Part shown: positions 10,625-22,900 of the stretch, piece after piece
How positions within the stretch are numbered: the stretch's first letter is position 1
Layout: each line of letters begins with the position of its first letter
Assembly (NCBI RefSeq): GCF_958979055.1
Contig: NC_084886.1
Span: 7,757,154-7,821,153 of the forward strand
Length of the DNA: 64,000 nucleotides
Direction: 5' to 3'
Source: Alnus glutinosa
Taxonomy: Eukaryota; Streptophyta; Magnoliopsida; Fagales; Betulaceae
Translations under genes and position numbers: made by a program
Notes under the pieces: model-generated
What the model was told of the DNA's origin: nothing
The model's input: the letters and a program-made list of their open reading frames with translations, nothing else
Database searches by the model: none

Positions 10625-11719
10625 TAATGCCTATTTTTTATTTTATTTTTTCTCTCTCTCTTTTGTTATCTCTCCCAAAGCGAAACGTAATCAAACATCA
10701 GAAAAAAATAATAATAATAAATAAATTCTAGAGTAACTAGCTCTCTTCTTTCTAAAGGTCAATGAGTGTGAAGGAAGGTGGGCCCATGCATGCCATCGGA
10801 CAAGGATGAGTATGGGCCTCAACTCTAAACTCGGTCAGGTTGGCCCATGTTACTTTAATAAATCCAATTTTTAATGAAAATGGTTTCCATTATATATATA
10901 TATATTCTATCCACATTGTTGATTTTGAATTAAACTTACAAAAGTGGGTAATTCCCACTTTATCTGGAGGGAAGAAAGATTGAGAATGAAAAAAAAAAAA
11001 AAAAGTATAGGCAAATAAAGAGCTGTATTTTTTGGTGGCTAGAAGTTGATTGCGTGGAAGGTCATAAAGAAGGAGTAAGCATTAAGCATATAGATTTGTT
11101 ATTCGTACACACTTTTTTGTACACACTCATATTTGATGTGGGACTTATGAATATGGGATTGATCTAACATGCATGAATTTCACGCTAAATATGAGTGTGT
11201 ATAAAATATGTACAAATATTATTTCTTTTCGAGATCAGCTGCAACCTTAAAATCAACTAGGCCTATCTAAAATATAAATAAAATAATAATAATAAAATCA
11301 ACAAAGGCTTATCTACAAAAATAAAAATAAAAATAAAATCAACAAGGCTTGATGGCCATGATTGGATGTGACTGCATGCTCACATATGCAGCAAATCAAA
11401 GAGGAAAAGGGCGGGTCCATTACATACGGAAGACCTACTCATACTCCTCCAACAAAAAGCATCCACTTATCCTTATTTATGACATAAAAATTGAATTTAA
11501 AGCGAGACAAAATTGTTAGAGAAGCCACTATTCCACTTGTCAATTATTTCCAGAAAATAGATTGCTAATCAATTAAAAATTGAAACCCTCACAAATAATT
11601 TAAATAGGGGGATATGATGGGAACTGACGCTCTGGTTGCTTCTATAATTTCCAAGGGGTAAATAAACTTTTCTCTTCCAAAACTATCATCTCATTTGTAT
11701 TTAAATCATTAAACTTTAA
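10625..11719. other. AT-rich spacer
   Basis: No gene seen. It contains short TA and AAT runs, a poly(A) run near 10985 and the small MITE at 11093-11226. Confidence 0.5.
11093..11226. mobile_element. Small hairpin MITE
   Basis: The left arm contains TTTTGTACACACTCATATTT and the right arm AAATATGAGTGTGTATAAAA, with further outer pairing. Total about 134 bp, no ORF. Confidence 0.6.
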
Positions 11720-12380
11720 TGAGCACGAAAGCCCCCAACATGACCATCTTAACTGGGCCCATCAATCGATCCCCTTGCTCGGGCCTAGGGTTTGGGCTAT
11801 ATGATGGCCCATCCCTTAGGCCCCTTAATCGGATTCAAAAATCGACCAACATGATCAGTCCCTCGGCCCAACTAATCCTAGTCGGAAACAATCCCAAAAA
11901 AGCAATGAGAAGACCGAGATCTCGAAATATCGGGAACGTGTCTCAAACACATCCCGACCCACGTCCTGATCAATCAGGTATCGAAACGTGAATGCACACA
12001 ATCTGAGTATAAGAATACACACCCATCTAACACGTGAAAGCCCACGTTCCGGAAGATACGAAGGTCCACGTTCCGGACTATGCGACTACCCACGTTCCGA
12101 AAGTGGAGACCCATAATCAGAGAGCCAACTCCTACCATTTCCAAGAATAACCGACTCTATGTTTACTATAAATACATATCTACCATCAGGTATTCCACGA
12201 GCTGAAATTATTGTTACTGATGCATTCATACAGATTATCCAAAAAACTAATTTAAGCATCGGAATGGGACTAGTTGGCACCCCCAACAAGCATCCTTACC
12301 TAGCTTCCTGTTTTGTAGGAAATGACAAAAACGAGTTTTTATAGGCTTATGCAACCAAACCAAAAACTGTTTTAACAACA
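11720..12380. mobile_element. Probable second solo LTR
   Basis: The segment begins TGAGCACGAAAG and ends TTTAACAACA. The flanking 5-mers TTTAA and CTTAA differ at one position. It holds a CTATAAATAC box (about 12168), a TTTAAGCATCGGAATGGGAC stretch like the one in the solo LTR at 7550, and three spaced CCACGTTCCG units (about 12032-12105). No internal retroelement domain adjoins it. Boundaries are less certain than for the first LTR. Confidence 0.55.
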
Positions 12381-12943
12381 CTTAAAATGATGTGACAGTG
12401 AAAATCAACATTTAAACTAATACTTCTAAAATAATAATAAAAAAAAACCCAATAATTAGTTTTATCTATCATAACATCCTAATTATAGGATAATTATATA
12501 AAAATCTACCAAATAACGTTATTCTTACTTTTAAGTATTACAATCCCAAGAGCCCAAGAGGGTATGATACGGGTGGCACTTCCACCCCTGGCCCTTTGCC
12601 AACATTTGGGAAGAAGCAACGTGTGGGCGTCTAGGACACACCGAAAAAGAGAATGATTGCTGCTTTCCTTTTAGCATTAACACGCTTGAGTGGCGGAGCT
12701 TAACAAATAGTGAAAAAGGAAGAAATATAACCAGTCATTCAAGGCAATCATGGGCTGCCCCCCCTTCTCTCCTCTTTCAACTCCACACCCCACCCCCATT
12801 CATTTTCCTTTTTCTTTTTTATTCCTCAGCCCCCACCCATTCATCATTATTCCTCTCCTTTTTCTCCTATTCCTTCAATTTATTAAGCACAAGAGTCATC
12901 AAAACGACTTTAAGCTTTTTTGGATTCTATAAATTAAAACAAT

Positions 12944-13077
12944 AAATGTAATTTAGTAGACTATTATATAGAGCAAAGCGGGAGACACGTTCGACCTGAC
13001 TTGTAAAAAAAAAAATTAATGATAAATTTTTATTGTCATATCATCTCAATTATATAATATTAGTCTACTAAATACAG
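12944..13077. mobile_element. Small MITE
   Basis: Inverted ends TGTAATTTAGTAGACTATTA and TAATATTAGTCTACTAAATAC flank a short AT-rich loop. No ORF. Confidence 0.6.
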
Positions 13078-14026
13078 TTACCGATCAAAAGTTCATGCCA
13101 ACGAGATATAAGAGAGAAATGATTGTTGTACGACTCTTGACACAGTTCTTGTACAGTTCAAATAATTTTTTTTCAAACTAACTATTAGATCTGTTTTTTC
13201 TATATGTGGGTTCTAAATATTCAATGATTAATCTTAAAAAAAGTTATTAGAATTATACAAAAATCACACAAAAATTGTAAATGTATCATATCTTAAGAGT
13301 AGGGTATTCATGCCCTTTCTTGAGCGGAAGAGGTAGGTGTGATTGGCCCACTCTCTCGTCCAAAAGAACTTTCAAAATTCGAAAAGATAAGTAGTGTGAA
13401 TTCCAAAATATGTACTAATTGTTCGTTTTGGCTCCTATGATCCACTAAAACGTCATTCTAATTGAGATACAACATTTGATTTAGAGAAAGCAAAAGATTA
13501 ACATCCATTAACTATTGGTGTGGCCCTTTCTTAATAAATTAATTGCTTTTGTAAAGGATAGCCTGATTCTATAAATTTGACCGTTTGATATTTTCAATTT
13601 CTTATTTTGAAAATATAATGTGAAAATCATATGTTTTGTTAATTATATTAAAAATGTATATATGTTTTGTTAATTATATTAAAAATGTGTTTGAGAATTG
13701 TCCGTATTTTAAACGGATTTTAATTTAATAGACTAGATTAAAAATAATTTTATCCAAAACACAAAAACCATAAGTCCATATATCAAGAAAACAAATTGGA
13801 TGAAAAGTTTTGGTATTTCCTTATGAATTTGGCTTAAGTGCCGTAAAATTAAAAAAAACTACATTATTCAAATTTTAATTTCCATTCGTCCGTTTCCTAA
13901 ATAGTTTAAATTTTTTTTACCGCATCTAATCCAAATTCTTTGTTGATATCCTTCTGCTTGAAGGTAACTTGTAACCATTTATTGGGTGAGAAATAATACA
14001 CTTATATTTCCTATATATTTTTTGTA

Positions 14027-14269
14027 GGATAAAATTTTTCTACAAATCGGTTTGTTTGAAATTTCATACAATCCACATATGAGATTGACATGTGTCCCTT
14101 AACATGTGAGAATCACATGTTGTTTTAATAGTTTATATTTCTCGCATGCTTTTTAATAGCATTAATAAAAAAAAAAAAATGTGATTCTCACATGTTTAAA
14201 GGACACATGTCATTTTATATATGGGTTGTATGAAATTTTCTATAAACCGATTTGTAATAAATTTATGTC
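14027..14269. mobile_element. Hairpin MITE with ~92-bp arms
   Basis: The left arm 14027-14119 and right arm 14179-14269 are close reverse complements, for example TACAAATCGGTTT against AAACCGATTTGTA and CATGTGAGAATCACAT against ATGTGATTCTCACATG. The loop is about 60 bp and includes poly(A). No ORF. Confidence 0.75.
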
Positions 14270-14417
14270 TTTTTATATCTACATACAACAAAATTTCAAA
14301 TTTACCATAATATTTGTGGACAATCCCATAAATCAAAAGATAAATTAAATAAGATGTACAAGGAAAAATATCGTTTCTCTTATTAGAGAGCGGAAATCAT
14401 TCCTTACCATGGCTTTG

Positions 14418-14422
<5 letters not shown>

Positions 14423-14449
<27 letters not shown>
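14423..14449. repeat. (TC)n microsatellite
   Basis: About 13 TC units, roughly 340 bp before the start codon of the ABHD17-like gene, probably in its 5'UTR or promoter. Confidence 0.9.
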
Positions 14450-14453
<4 letters not shown>

Positions 14454-14784
14454 CTCTCAGCGGAAAATCTGACAAAAATTCCTTCCCAGGTCTTTGTCCT
14501 TTCTCCTGTCTTCTCTCTCTCTCCACGCTCCCATACCCATAAATCAAAGCTCTAAAGATTTTTCTCAGGAACCAAACATAAACCACTAGACTACAAATTA
14601 TTGAATTCCCAGACACTCAAATCTTTCCACTAATCTCCTACTCTTACACATCAAAATCTCTCTCTTTCTCAAGCAAGCAGAGACAAGGCCAAACTCTACC
14701 ATGCAGTTCTCACCAACTGTTGTCATCCAAACCAGTTAATTAATATCACGTAAACCGTGCCTCTTTTTTTTTTTTTGGATCAAA

Positions 14785-17195
14785 ATGGGGTCTGCGACAT
14801 CTTCGATGGCTGCTAAATTTGCATTCTTTCCACCGGACCCGCCATCGTATACCATATTTGTCGATGCGTCCACCGGGAAAATGAGGATGTCGGATGTTCA
14901 TCCCAGAGAGGACGTGGATGTGTTGAAGCTGAACACCAAGAGAGGGAATGAGATTGTTGCTATGTACGTGAAGAACCCCTCGGCATCTATGACTGTGCTC
15001 TACTCCCATGGCAATGCCGCTGATCTTGGCCAGATGTATCACATTTTCACTGAGCTTAGCCTTCACCTTGGCGTAAATCTTATGGGGTCAGTTTTAGTTT
15101 TGTTTTTCTAAACCAAAAAGAAATCGATGTTTTCTTTGATAGAATTATGATATTTATTTCTCTTGAATTTCCAGTCAGTCAAATTAAGAATCAGTATGAT
15201 TTTCTGTGCGTTGCAACTTGCAGGTACGACTATTCTGGATATGGACAGTCGTCTGGAAAGGTACATTCTCTCTATTTTTACCTCTAAAATGATCTTGTCA
15301 TTAGCCCAGCATGCATTTGTTTTTTTGTCAAAGAAGAAAGAATACAAACTTTGAATTCTAATATCTGGGGGCATTACCCATATTGTGTGGCATCCCCCAT
15401 GTAAATAATGTACAAAATCTTCTGCATTGATGTGCTTGATTCCATAAGGAACGAATTGAAAAGAAAACTCATGTAAATTGCTATCTTTTGGTCACATAAG
15501 CACAAGTTTTTGGTCACTGATTCATTGCAACTGTTTGTTATGTTTTGATCAGTGATCAGCACGGCATTTAACTGAATCAAAAGTGAGCAGGGTGTGATAA
15601 ATACATTGGATTTTAGAACTGAGGGCCATCTTTGTTTTTTGTTCTCGAGACAAATGCATTAAAAAACAACTCAAAACATCCAACATTTGTTTTCTAACCA
15701 CATTTTCACTCAGTTTCTTAACCAATTTAGATCATGAGTTTCCGACAAGTATTTTGCCTGTAAACCACTGCCGCTTACTTGGTTTTACCAACGTTGTAAA
15801 AGAGATTTGACTGCTAAATTATGTGGTATATCTGTACCCATTAGCCGAGTGAGCAGGACACATATGCCGACATAGAGGCTGCTTATAAATGCCTTGAAGA
15901 GACATATGGAGTGAAGGAGGAAGACACTATCTTGTATGGCCAGTCGGTTGGTAGTGGACCTGCTCTGGAACTGGCTGTCCATTTGCCACGATTGAGAGCC
16001 GTAATTCTTCACAGTCCCATCCTGTCTGGCCTGCGTGTCATGTACCCAGTGAAGCGAACATTCTGGTTTGACATATACAAGGTTTTTACCCTCAATACCT
16101 TTTTAAACTGTAGCTTTGTTGTTTTGCATGAGATAACATGTAGTCTTTTTATTAAAAGGCACCCTTTTTTGTTTCTGTTGCAGAACATTGATAAGATTCC
16201 ACTAGTCAATTCCCCAGTTCTCGTAATTCATGTAAGTGCATGTATCTTTTCTTTGATTAATTATCTCTTGTCCCTGAGCTGCACAAAGATTTACATTTAC
16301 TCTGGTAAACTAAATGTTTATAACAGTTCCTGCCTTCTCATAAATGTAAATTCAGATAAGTTATTGTCATAGAAATCATTAATCATTCCTAGTTAGTGGA
16401 TACTCCTTTTGGTGATTGCAGGGAACTGAAGATGAAATTGTGGATTTCTCCCATGGTAAGCAGCTCTGGGAGCTTTGTAAAGAGAAGTATGAACCTTTGT
16501 GGATTAAAGGAGGAAATCACTGCAACTTGGAACTCTATCCAGAGTACTTAAAGCATCTCAGAAAGTTCATATCAGCCGTGGAGAAACTACCCCGTCTGCA
16601 GATTGTGTGTGGGGAAAGTACAGAACAATCAGAGAACCCACTGATTGCCACAGACCAAAAGTCCAGACCAAGCACAGAGCACAGAGAGAAGTCCAGGACT
16701 AGTACTGGGCAGAGGGAAAAGTCTAGGCTGAGCACAGACCATAGGGAAAAATCAAGAACCAGCACTGACAGGAGGGAGAAGTCAAGAAGGAGTATGGATC
16801 GGTCTGGAAAGGCGAGGAACAGCACAGATCAATCAGAGAGAGCAAGAAATAGCTTTGACCGGTCAGTTTATCTACTCAAGAATCTTAAATTTTCTATGCT
16901 TTTTTTTTTTTATTGAATAATTCTACACTTCACACCCATATCTCACTGGTTGACAACGTGTTTTACACACTTTTATTTTTTTTTTCTAAAGTAGTTGACA
17001 TTGTAAGTCAATTAAAAAAAACGCTTGTAAGCCAACGTGACATGGGTTTAGCTTAGTTTTGCTGATAAGTTTAGCTGTCGAAATTAATATGACTGACTGT
17101 TGGAATCATTTGACCATGACAGGTTGGGAGACATGGTGAGATCAGTTGGATTGTGTAATGTTGATTGTTTGAGGCAGACAGCTTTGGAGGCCTGA
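14785..17195 (+). CDS. Alpha/beta-hydrolase, ABHD17-like
   Basis: Six exons: 14785-15086, 15224-15260, 15845-16081, 16184-16231, 16422-16861, 17123-17195, giving 378 aa, all introns GT-AG. The fold shows [14 protein letters not shown] (oxyanion-hole region), [11 protein letters not shown], the nucleophile elbow GQSVGSG (Ser147), GTEDEIVD (Asp212) and GGNHCNLE (His241), a complete triad. Closest known relatives are plant ABHD17-like proteins; in animals ABHD17 enzymes depalmitoylate membrane proteins, and that activity is only inferred here. The animal N-terminal Cys cluster is absent; the N-terminus is [17 protein letters not shown], whose Gly2 could be myristoylated (inference). Residues about 292-354 form a tail of ten-residue units of the type [10 protein letters not shown]. 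The short last exon, which ends in LRQTALEA, matches the tail remembered for plant family members. Confidence 0.92.
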
Positions 17196-18610
17196 CTTTA
17201 AAGGATTCAGTACTTCTGAATGGGCCACAAGATTGCTATTAGAATTCCACGTTTTTGGTTGATTGGATGGGAGGTTCAACTCATCGTTATATCAAAAGGT
17301 GAGAGACATTTTAAGTGTTAATGGTGCTAAAGGGCTAGTTGTTCTGCCACAAGTAAAATGTCTGTTTCAGATTTCATAAATTCATTTCTAATTTGTCTAT
17401 TTTGGCAAAATGACTTTCATATCAAATAACAAGGTTCTGGTTCTGTCGCCCCTTCACCATTTGACTCTGCACCAATATATATCTTTTCTGGATGAAACCA
17501 ATGCGTGTAGCTATTTCATATACAATTACAAAAGCCAGAGTCCTCCTAATGTCATTAGATTGTTCCCTTACGGAGATATATATAAAGGTAAACATCATGT
17601 AGAATTTTTGTGAACATGATTGGATGCTGCAATTTGAAGCTTCTTTGCAAGCGCAACTAAAGCCAGAATCAGGACTTACTATGAGTGAGATGCCAAGAAC
17701 TTTATAGTACTGCTATTGCATTGCTGAGAAATCAAGTATTGCATCTAACCAAGCAGTGCCAACAAGTAATCTAATGCGTGGATTTGGTCTCGAGAGGGTT
17801 TTGCTTCTGTCCCATATATTCTCAAATTGCAAGCAACTAGATTCTACAAGGCTGCATGTTCAGTCGTAATCAAGAGTTATGGTATTCTTTATCAAATGAA
17901 AGTTAAGAGCTTACAAGAAGAAAAATTAATGCAAATAAACTCTCACCACTAAGCTAACTCTTTTGTGCCTTAACTAATTCCTGAAGAGATAAAATCTCAT
18001 GAAGAAATTGGCATAAGAAGTTTTGAGTGTATGGATGATCTCATACCTACATGAAGGGCTATTCCATCCCTTTTGTATATGTCAAATGGAATACGGAATT
18101 GTGTTCGTTTGGTTTAACGGTTTTAGAATGTGCAGTTTGAAAAAATAGCAATCTAAAAAGTCTGTCGATCGTACACAAAATCCTTGATCAAGAGCACTTG
18201 CAAGATAAGGAGAAAGGAAAGATCAAAGTGTCCCGTTAGCAGTCCAACGGGGTCACTCCAATGCTTATTCATTATTTCATTTGAGAAGTAAAGTAAATTG
18301 AAAGAGGAAAAGTGTTTGACTCAATTTAAATAGTGTTTTTTCCGTGCGTAATTGGTTAATAGAGAGGCCTAACAAAATTTGATTATGTAGCCCACACTCT
18401 TTTAAACACACATTCGTCATTTTTTGATTATAACATAATGTTAGTAGTCTAGGTGGCAAGGGCTAGGATACTGTAGATGCAGCTTATCTTTTATGCCCTA
18501 TGTGCCCGTTTATCGTATTTCAATTGGGTTTGATCGGCCTAGTTAAAGTCATGCTAGGTCGGCCTAGAATGGATAATGTTTCGGCGGACTTGTAGGCTTC
18601 ATTGCCGGTG

Positions 18611-18784
18611 GGCATGGCTGGGTTGCATTGAAGATGGGCAGGTTTAACAGCTAGGGGAGGCCTAACACTAAGAGATTTACTATGTGGTACACCAAAGACA
18701 GTGGGCCTGGTTGGGTTGCACCAAAGATGGGGCAATTTAACAGCTAGGGGAGGCCTAACACCAGGAGATTTACTATGTGGTACA
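18611..18784. repeat. ~80-bp direct repeat
   Basis: Copies at 18611-18691 and 18705-18784 share AACAGCTAGGGGAGGCCTAA and GAGATTTACTATGTGGTACA, with a few differences. No coding signal. Confidence 0.85.
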
Positions 18785-19760
18785 TCAACGATATTATAAC
18801 ACAATTAATAAAAATGCAATTTTTAAAAATTAATTAAACATTTGGCGAAATTACGGTTTAACTTCTATTTTTAAAAACGCCATTTCATTTATTATTCATG
18901 AAGCACAATACTATATATCACGTTTGTTTTGTTAAAGCCATGCCTAGTTTCTTTTGTATAATTACAATTATTATCATTGCTTTTTAATTTCGGAAAACCT
19001 CATTTACACTTTCAAAAATATAAGCGATTTTGTAATCATAACTTTCTTTTTAATAAAAAATAAAAAGAGTAAAAAATAAAAAATGCCTTTGACTTACAAT
19101 GGTCACGCAATGGGTAACCAGAATTTTATTTTATTTTTAAAAAATGGTATTTAGAATATTTTAACAACCAAAAAAAGAAAGAAGAAGTGATATTAAAAGG
19201 GTTGAAACATGAGATACTAATATTGTAATTTTCAAAGACCGAGATTATGATTACAAAACCGGTTATTTTTGAGGGATCAATATAAGTAAAGTTTTCCTTT
19301 TTAGTTTTAATATATTGTATATACATACTAGTTACAGTCTGGCAAGACGTTTAACAATATTATTTGTTTAAAGAGTTTGTTTGGGTGTGCGATTTTTTTT
19401 TTTTTGAAAAATATCAAAATTACGAATATCTAGAAAATTTATTTTTTGAAATTATGCTTGGTTGATTTAGAAAACTTGAGACAAAATTAAAAATAATTAG
19501 ATAAAATTTGAGCAGAATTTGAATTATAAAAAACATTATTTGAAAAACAAAAATCACCAAAACATTCTGAGATTCTTGAATTTTGAAATTAAAAAGTGAT
19601 GAAACAAATAACTCTCCAAGATAGTTTTTAATTTTTTATGCATTAAAAGAGAAAAATAAAATAAAAAATGAAGCGGATATTGTGGACGCTGAAATAGTGA
19701 AATGGCAGCATCCAGGCCTTACAAATTCCACACAGATAGCTCCAAACACAAGGCCCCTTC

Positions 19761-19786
19761 AATATATCCTCGCGCTATTTCTAGAA
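19761..19786 (+). promoter_or_regulatory. Candidate TATA and heat-shock element of HSP90C
   Basis: An AATATATCC TATA-like motif (about 19761) is followed by TTCTAGAA (19779-19786), an exact pair of inverted heat-shock-factor half-sites (TTCnnGAA). They lie 136-161 bp before the ATG. A third half-site in perfect spacing is not obvious, and the position relative to the TATA is unusual, so this is only a candidate. Confidence 0.35.
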
Positions 19787-19921
19787 CCCTCCACCATCCC
19801 CTTCTTAAAACCCTCGGAAGGGTTTTGCAAAATTCTCACTCTCCCCCCATCACATAAGATAACGAAGCCCCCAAAATATAGTTCTTCTATAGCTTCATTC
19901 TCTAACTCTTTATAGGGCTCA

Positions 19922-22900
19922 ATGGCTCCAGTTCTAAGCAGAGGCCTAGCCACTGCTTCTCTTGCTTCACTTCCCTCCTCATCTCCCTTTTTAGTGAGAA
20001 ACAGCAACAGGGTTTTGAATCTGAGAAGTGCTTTTGTGCCACAAAATGGTCACAGAAAGGGCCTCTGTTATGCTGGATTGAAGTGGAAGCTTGAGAGAAG
20101 GAACAGTCAAATCGATGTTCGGTGCGAGGCCGCCGTGGCCGAGAAAGAGGCTTCTGAGACTTCTGGTGAGAAGTTTGAGTACCAAGCTGAGGTGGGTGTC
20201 TCCTAATTTCATTGAGTTTTGTGTGAATTGGATTTGTATATCGTTTACATGGTATTACACCCTGTCTGGTTTCTGAGAAAGTATTGGAGTGAAAGTTGAA
20301 ATCGGAGTTTTTACAACTGCAACTCCACCCAATTATCAAAGTTTGCTATTGTTCCAATTTTTTAGTTTTTCTTACTGCTTCTTAGCAATCACATAACAGT
20401 GCGCAAAAATGATGAGATTACTGAAAGTAATATCAGTTTTTTTTGCCCTTATCTTTGAGGAAAATGAATATGAGAATTTAACTTTTTCAATCTAAAAGTT
20501 AAAGATTCGGGCATAAATCCTACGAGCTAATTGGGTTTTCTTGAATAAAGAAAAGTAGTTGGAGAATTTGTGGGTTCTGTAGAATTAGAGAGGTCGTTAA
20601 CTTGATAAATGATTGGACCATTTACTTTTTATTTATTTATTTTTCCCTGGAATTTTGAGGGTTCAATTTGTAATGCGTATTGAATTGAAAGTTGATTTAT
20701 TGAAACAAATTGCAGGTCACTCGCCTATTGGATTTGATAGTTCATAGTTTGTACAGCCACAAGGAGGTGTTCCTTCGAGAGCTCGTGAGGTGAGGATATA
20801 CTATTTCCAAGTCAAATGCACTTCCGGTGATACATTCTGTACTGAAATACTTAATCTCGCATTCTGCTCGTACTATATACACTCTAGTGTGTCAAGTAAA
20901 CCGTAATATGCGTGCTTTAGATGAGGAGCACTTTGCTTATTTGGAAAGGCTGCGTTTTGTGTTTCTCATCTTCAGAAAGTGTGTGATTCATATATTATTC
21001 GGTTTTGGAATTGTGAGTATGAGGGGATGGGTATTCTGAGATTGGTCATATTTTCTTTTGTTCTATATGTTCACACACTCCTCTTCTGTTACAGTAATGC
21101 AAGTGATGCTTTAGACAAGTTGAGATTCCTAAGTGTGACCGAACCCTCTCTGCTTGGAGATGCTGGTGAGCTAGAGATACGTATCAAACCTGATCAAGAC
21201 AATGGGACTATCAGCATAACGTACGGTGAAGCTAAATTATAGTTGAGTGTTTTCCTGGATAATTGAGTGGGGTTGTTTGAGATGGGATTTCTTGAATTTG
21301 CAGAGACACTGGTATTGGGATGACCAAAGAAGAGCTCATTGACTGTCTTGGAACTATTGCTCAAAGTGGTACTTCAAAATTCTTAAAGGCTCTTAAGGTA
21401 CTCTAACTGCATATAACTGTGGTTTGCATTACTCTACACATTTTTTCCTCTGCAATTATTTTCTTTTATGCTCTTGAAGCTTACAGTTCCAGCCTTTCAT
21501 TTTGTCAGGAAAATCAGGAACTTGGGGCAGACAATAGTCTGATCGGTCAATTTGGTGTGGGGTTCTATTCTGCCTTTCTTGTTGCTGAGAAGGTGATTAG
21601 CATAATTAAGTTATACTCTTGTTGGAATTTTCTGTTCCTGTTTAAAGCTTTTGATGTGAATGGTTATCTGGGCGGCCAATAACTGGGTTTAATTTGTATA
21701 CATTGTACACAATTAGGTTGTTGTGTCTACAAAGAGCCCAAGATCAGATAAGCAGTATGTTTGGGAAGCTGTAGCTGACAGTAGCTCATATGTGATCAAG
21801 GAAGAAACTGATCCTGAAAAGCTCCTACGTCGTGGAACACAGATCACACTCTATTTAAGAGTATGCAGCTCTTCTTTTATTTTCTAATGAGATAGATGAT
21901 GGAAATTCTGCGTGTGCCTGTCAGACTCTTCTTCTTTGAATGGAAAGAAAATTAGCAAATGGAGCGTTGTGAGATGTTGGATCTTGTTGTTTATCTTAAT
22001 GACTCCTTGTTATTATTCCATGCTATTTGCATTTATGTGGAACGAATGAGGAGGGTATATTGGCAGTTGCTGGAAGGTTAGCAGGGAAATAAAAGAGAAT
22101 CAGCATAGTCCATCATCCTGTGCCGTGCACAAATTAATAGTAGAAAATATGATTGCGTCTTTCTCTTAAATATAAGCTTCCTGAAAGCCAAAAGCACCCT
22201 CATTTTGTGGTTTCTCTTGCAGCCGGATGACAAGTATGAATTCTCAGACCCAGCTCGGATTCAGGGTTTGGTGAAGAATTATTCTCAGTTTGTTTCCTTC
22301 CCCATCTATACATGGCAAGAAAAATCAAGGACTGTTGAGGTGAGATACCTTAAACTCTTCCCTCTCACGAGTAAGGTTGTTGAAGAAATTGAAAATATTG
22401 CATATGTGCATAGTATGTTTATCTAATTGTAAAACAAGTAGCTACTTGTCCTCTATCTCTCTTTTTTCCTTACATTTTACTTTACTTTATGCTAGTGACA
22501 AACAGTGGTGTTACCCATAATTTGTTGAGTATTGGTTATCAAAATAGTTGCCACTCTTAAGATTTTTCTTCTAAGCCATTTTGCCTTACTTGATTATTTT
22601 GTTCCATTGACTTGATCTCAGATGATATAATCTGTATGTATCTCTTCATCAGTCATGGTTTAAGAAACCTTTGTTTTGAATACAATAAAGCAACTGCTTG
22701 TCATCCAGTCTTTACCAACTTGAACATGTGCAGGTGGAAGAGGAGGAAGAACCAAAAGAAGGAGAAGAATCAAAGCCAGAGGTAATTAACATGGTTTTCC
22801 CGACTGTGGGCATTGCACTTTTCTTTCTGAATATGGATTTGATATGTTACTGTATTTTTTGTCCAGGGCGAGAAGAAAAAGAAGACTAAAACTGAAAAGT

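Larger units (their letters stand above)
12381..14784. other. Spacer and 5' region of the ABHD17-like gene
   Basis: No further gene. It contains MITEs at 12944-13077 and 14027-14269, a 27-bp near-tandem duplication (13631-13657 and 13662-13688) and a TC microsatellite at 14423-14449. The hydrolase promoter and 5'UTR are probably within the last 400 bases. Confidence 0.5.
17196..19921. other. Spacer between the ABHD17-like gene and HSP90C
   Basis: It holds the 3'UTR of the hydrolase, the direct repeat at 18611-18784, AT-rich sequence with no recognisable gene, and the HSP90C promoter at the end. Confidence 0.6.
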
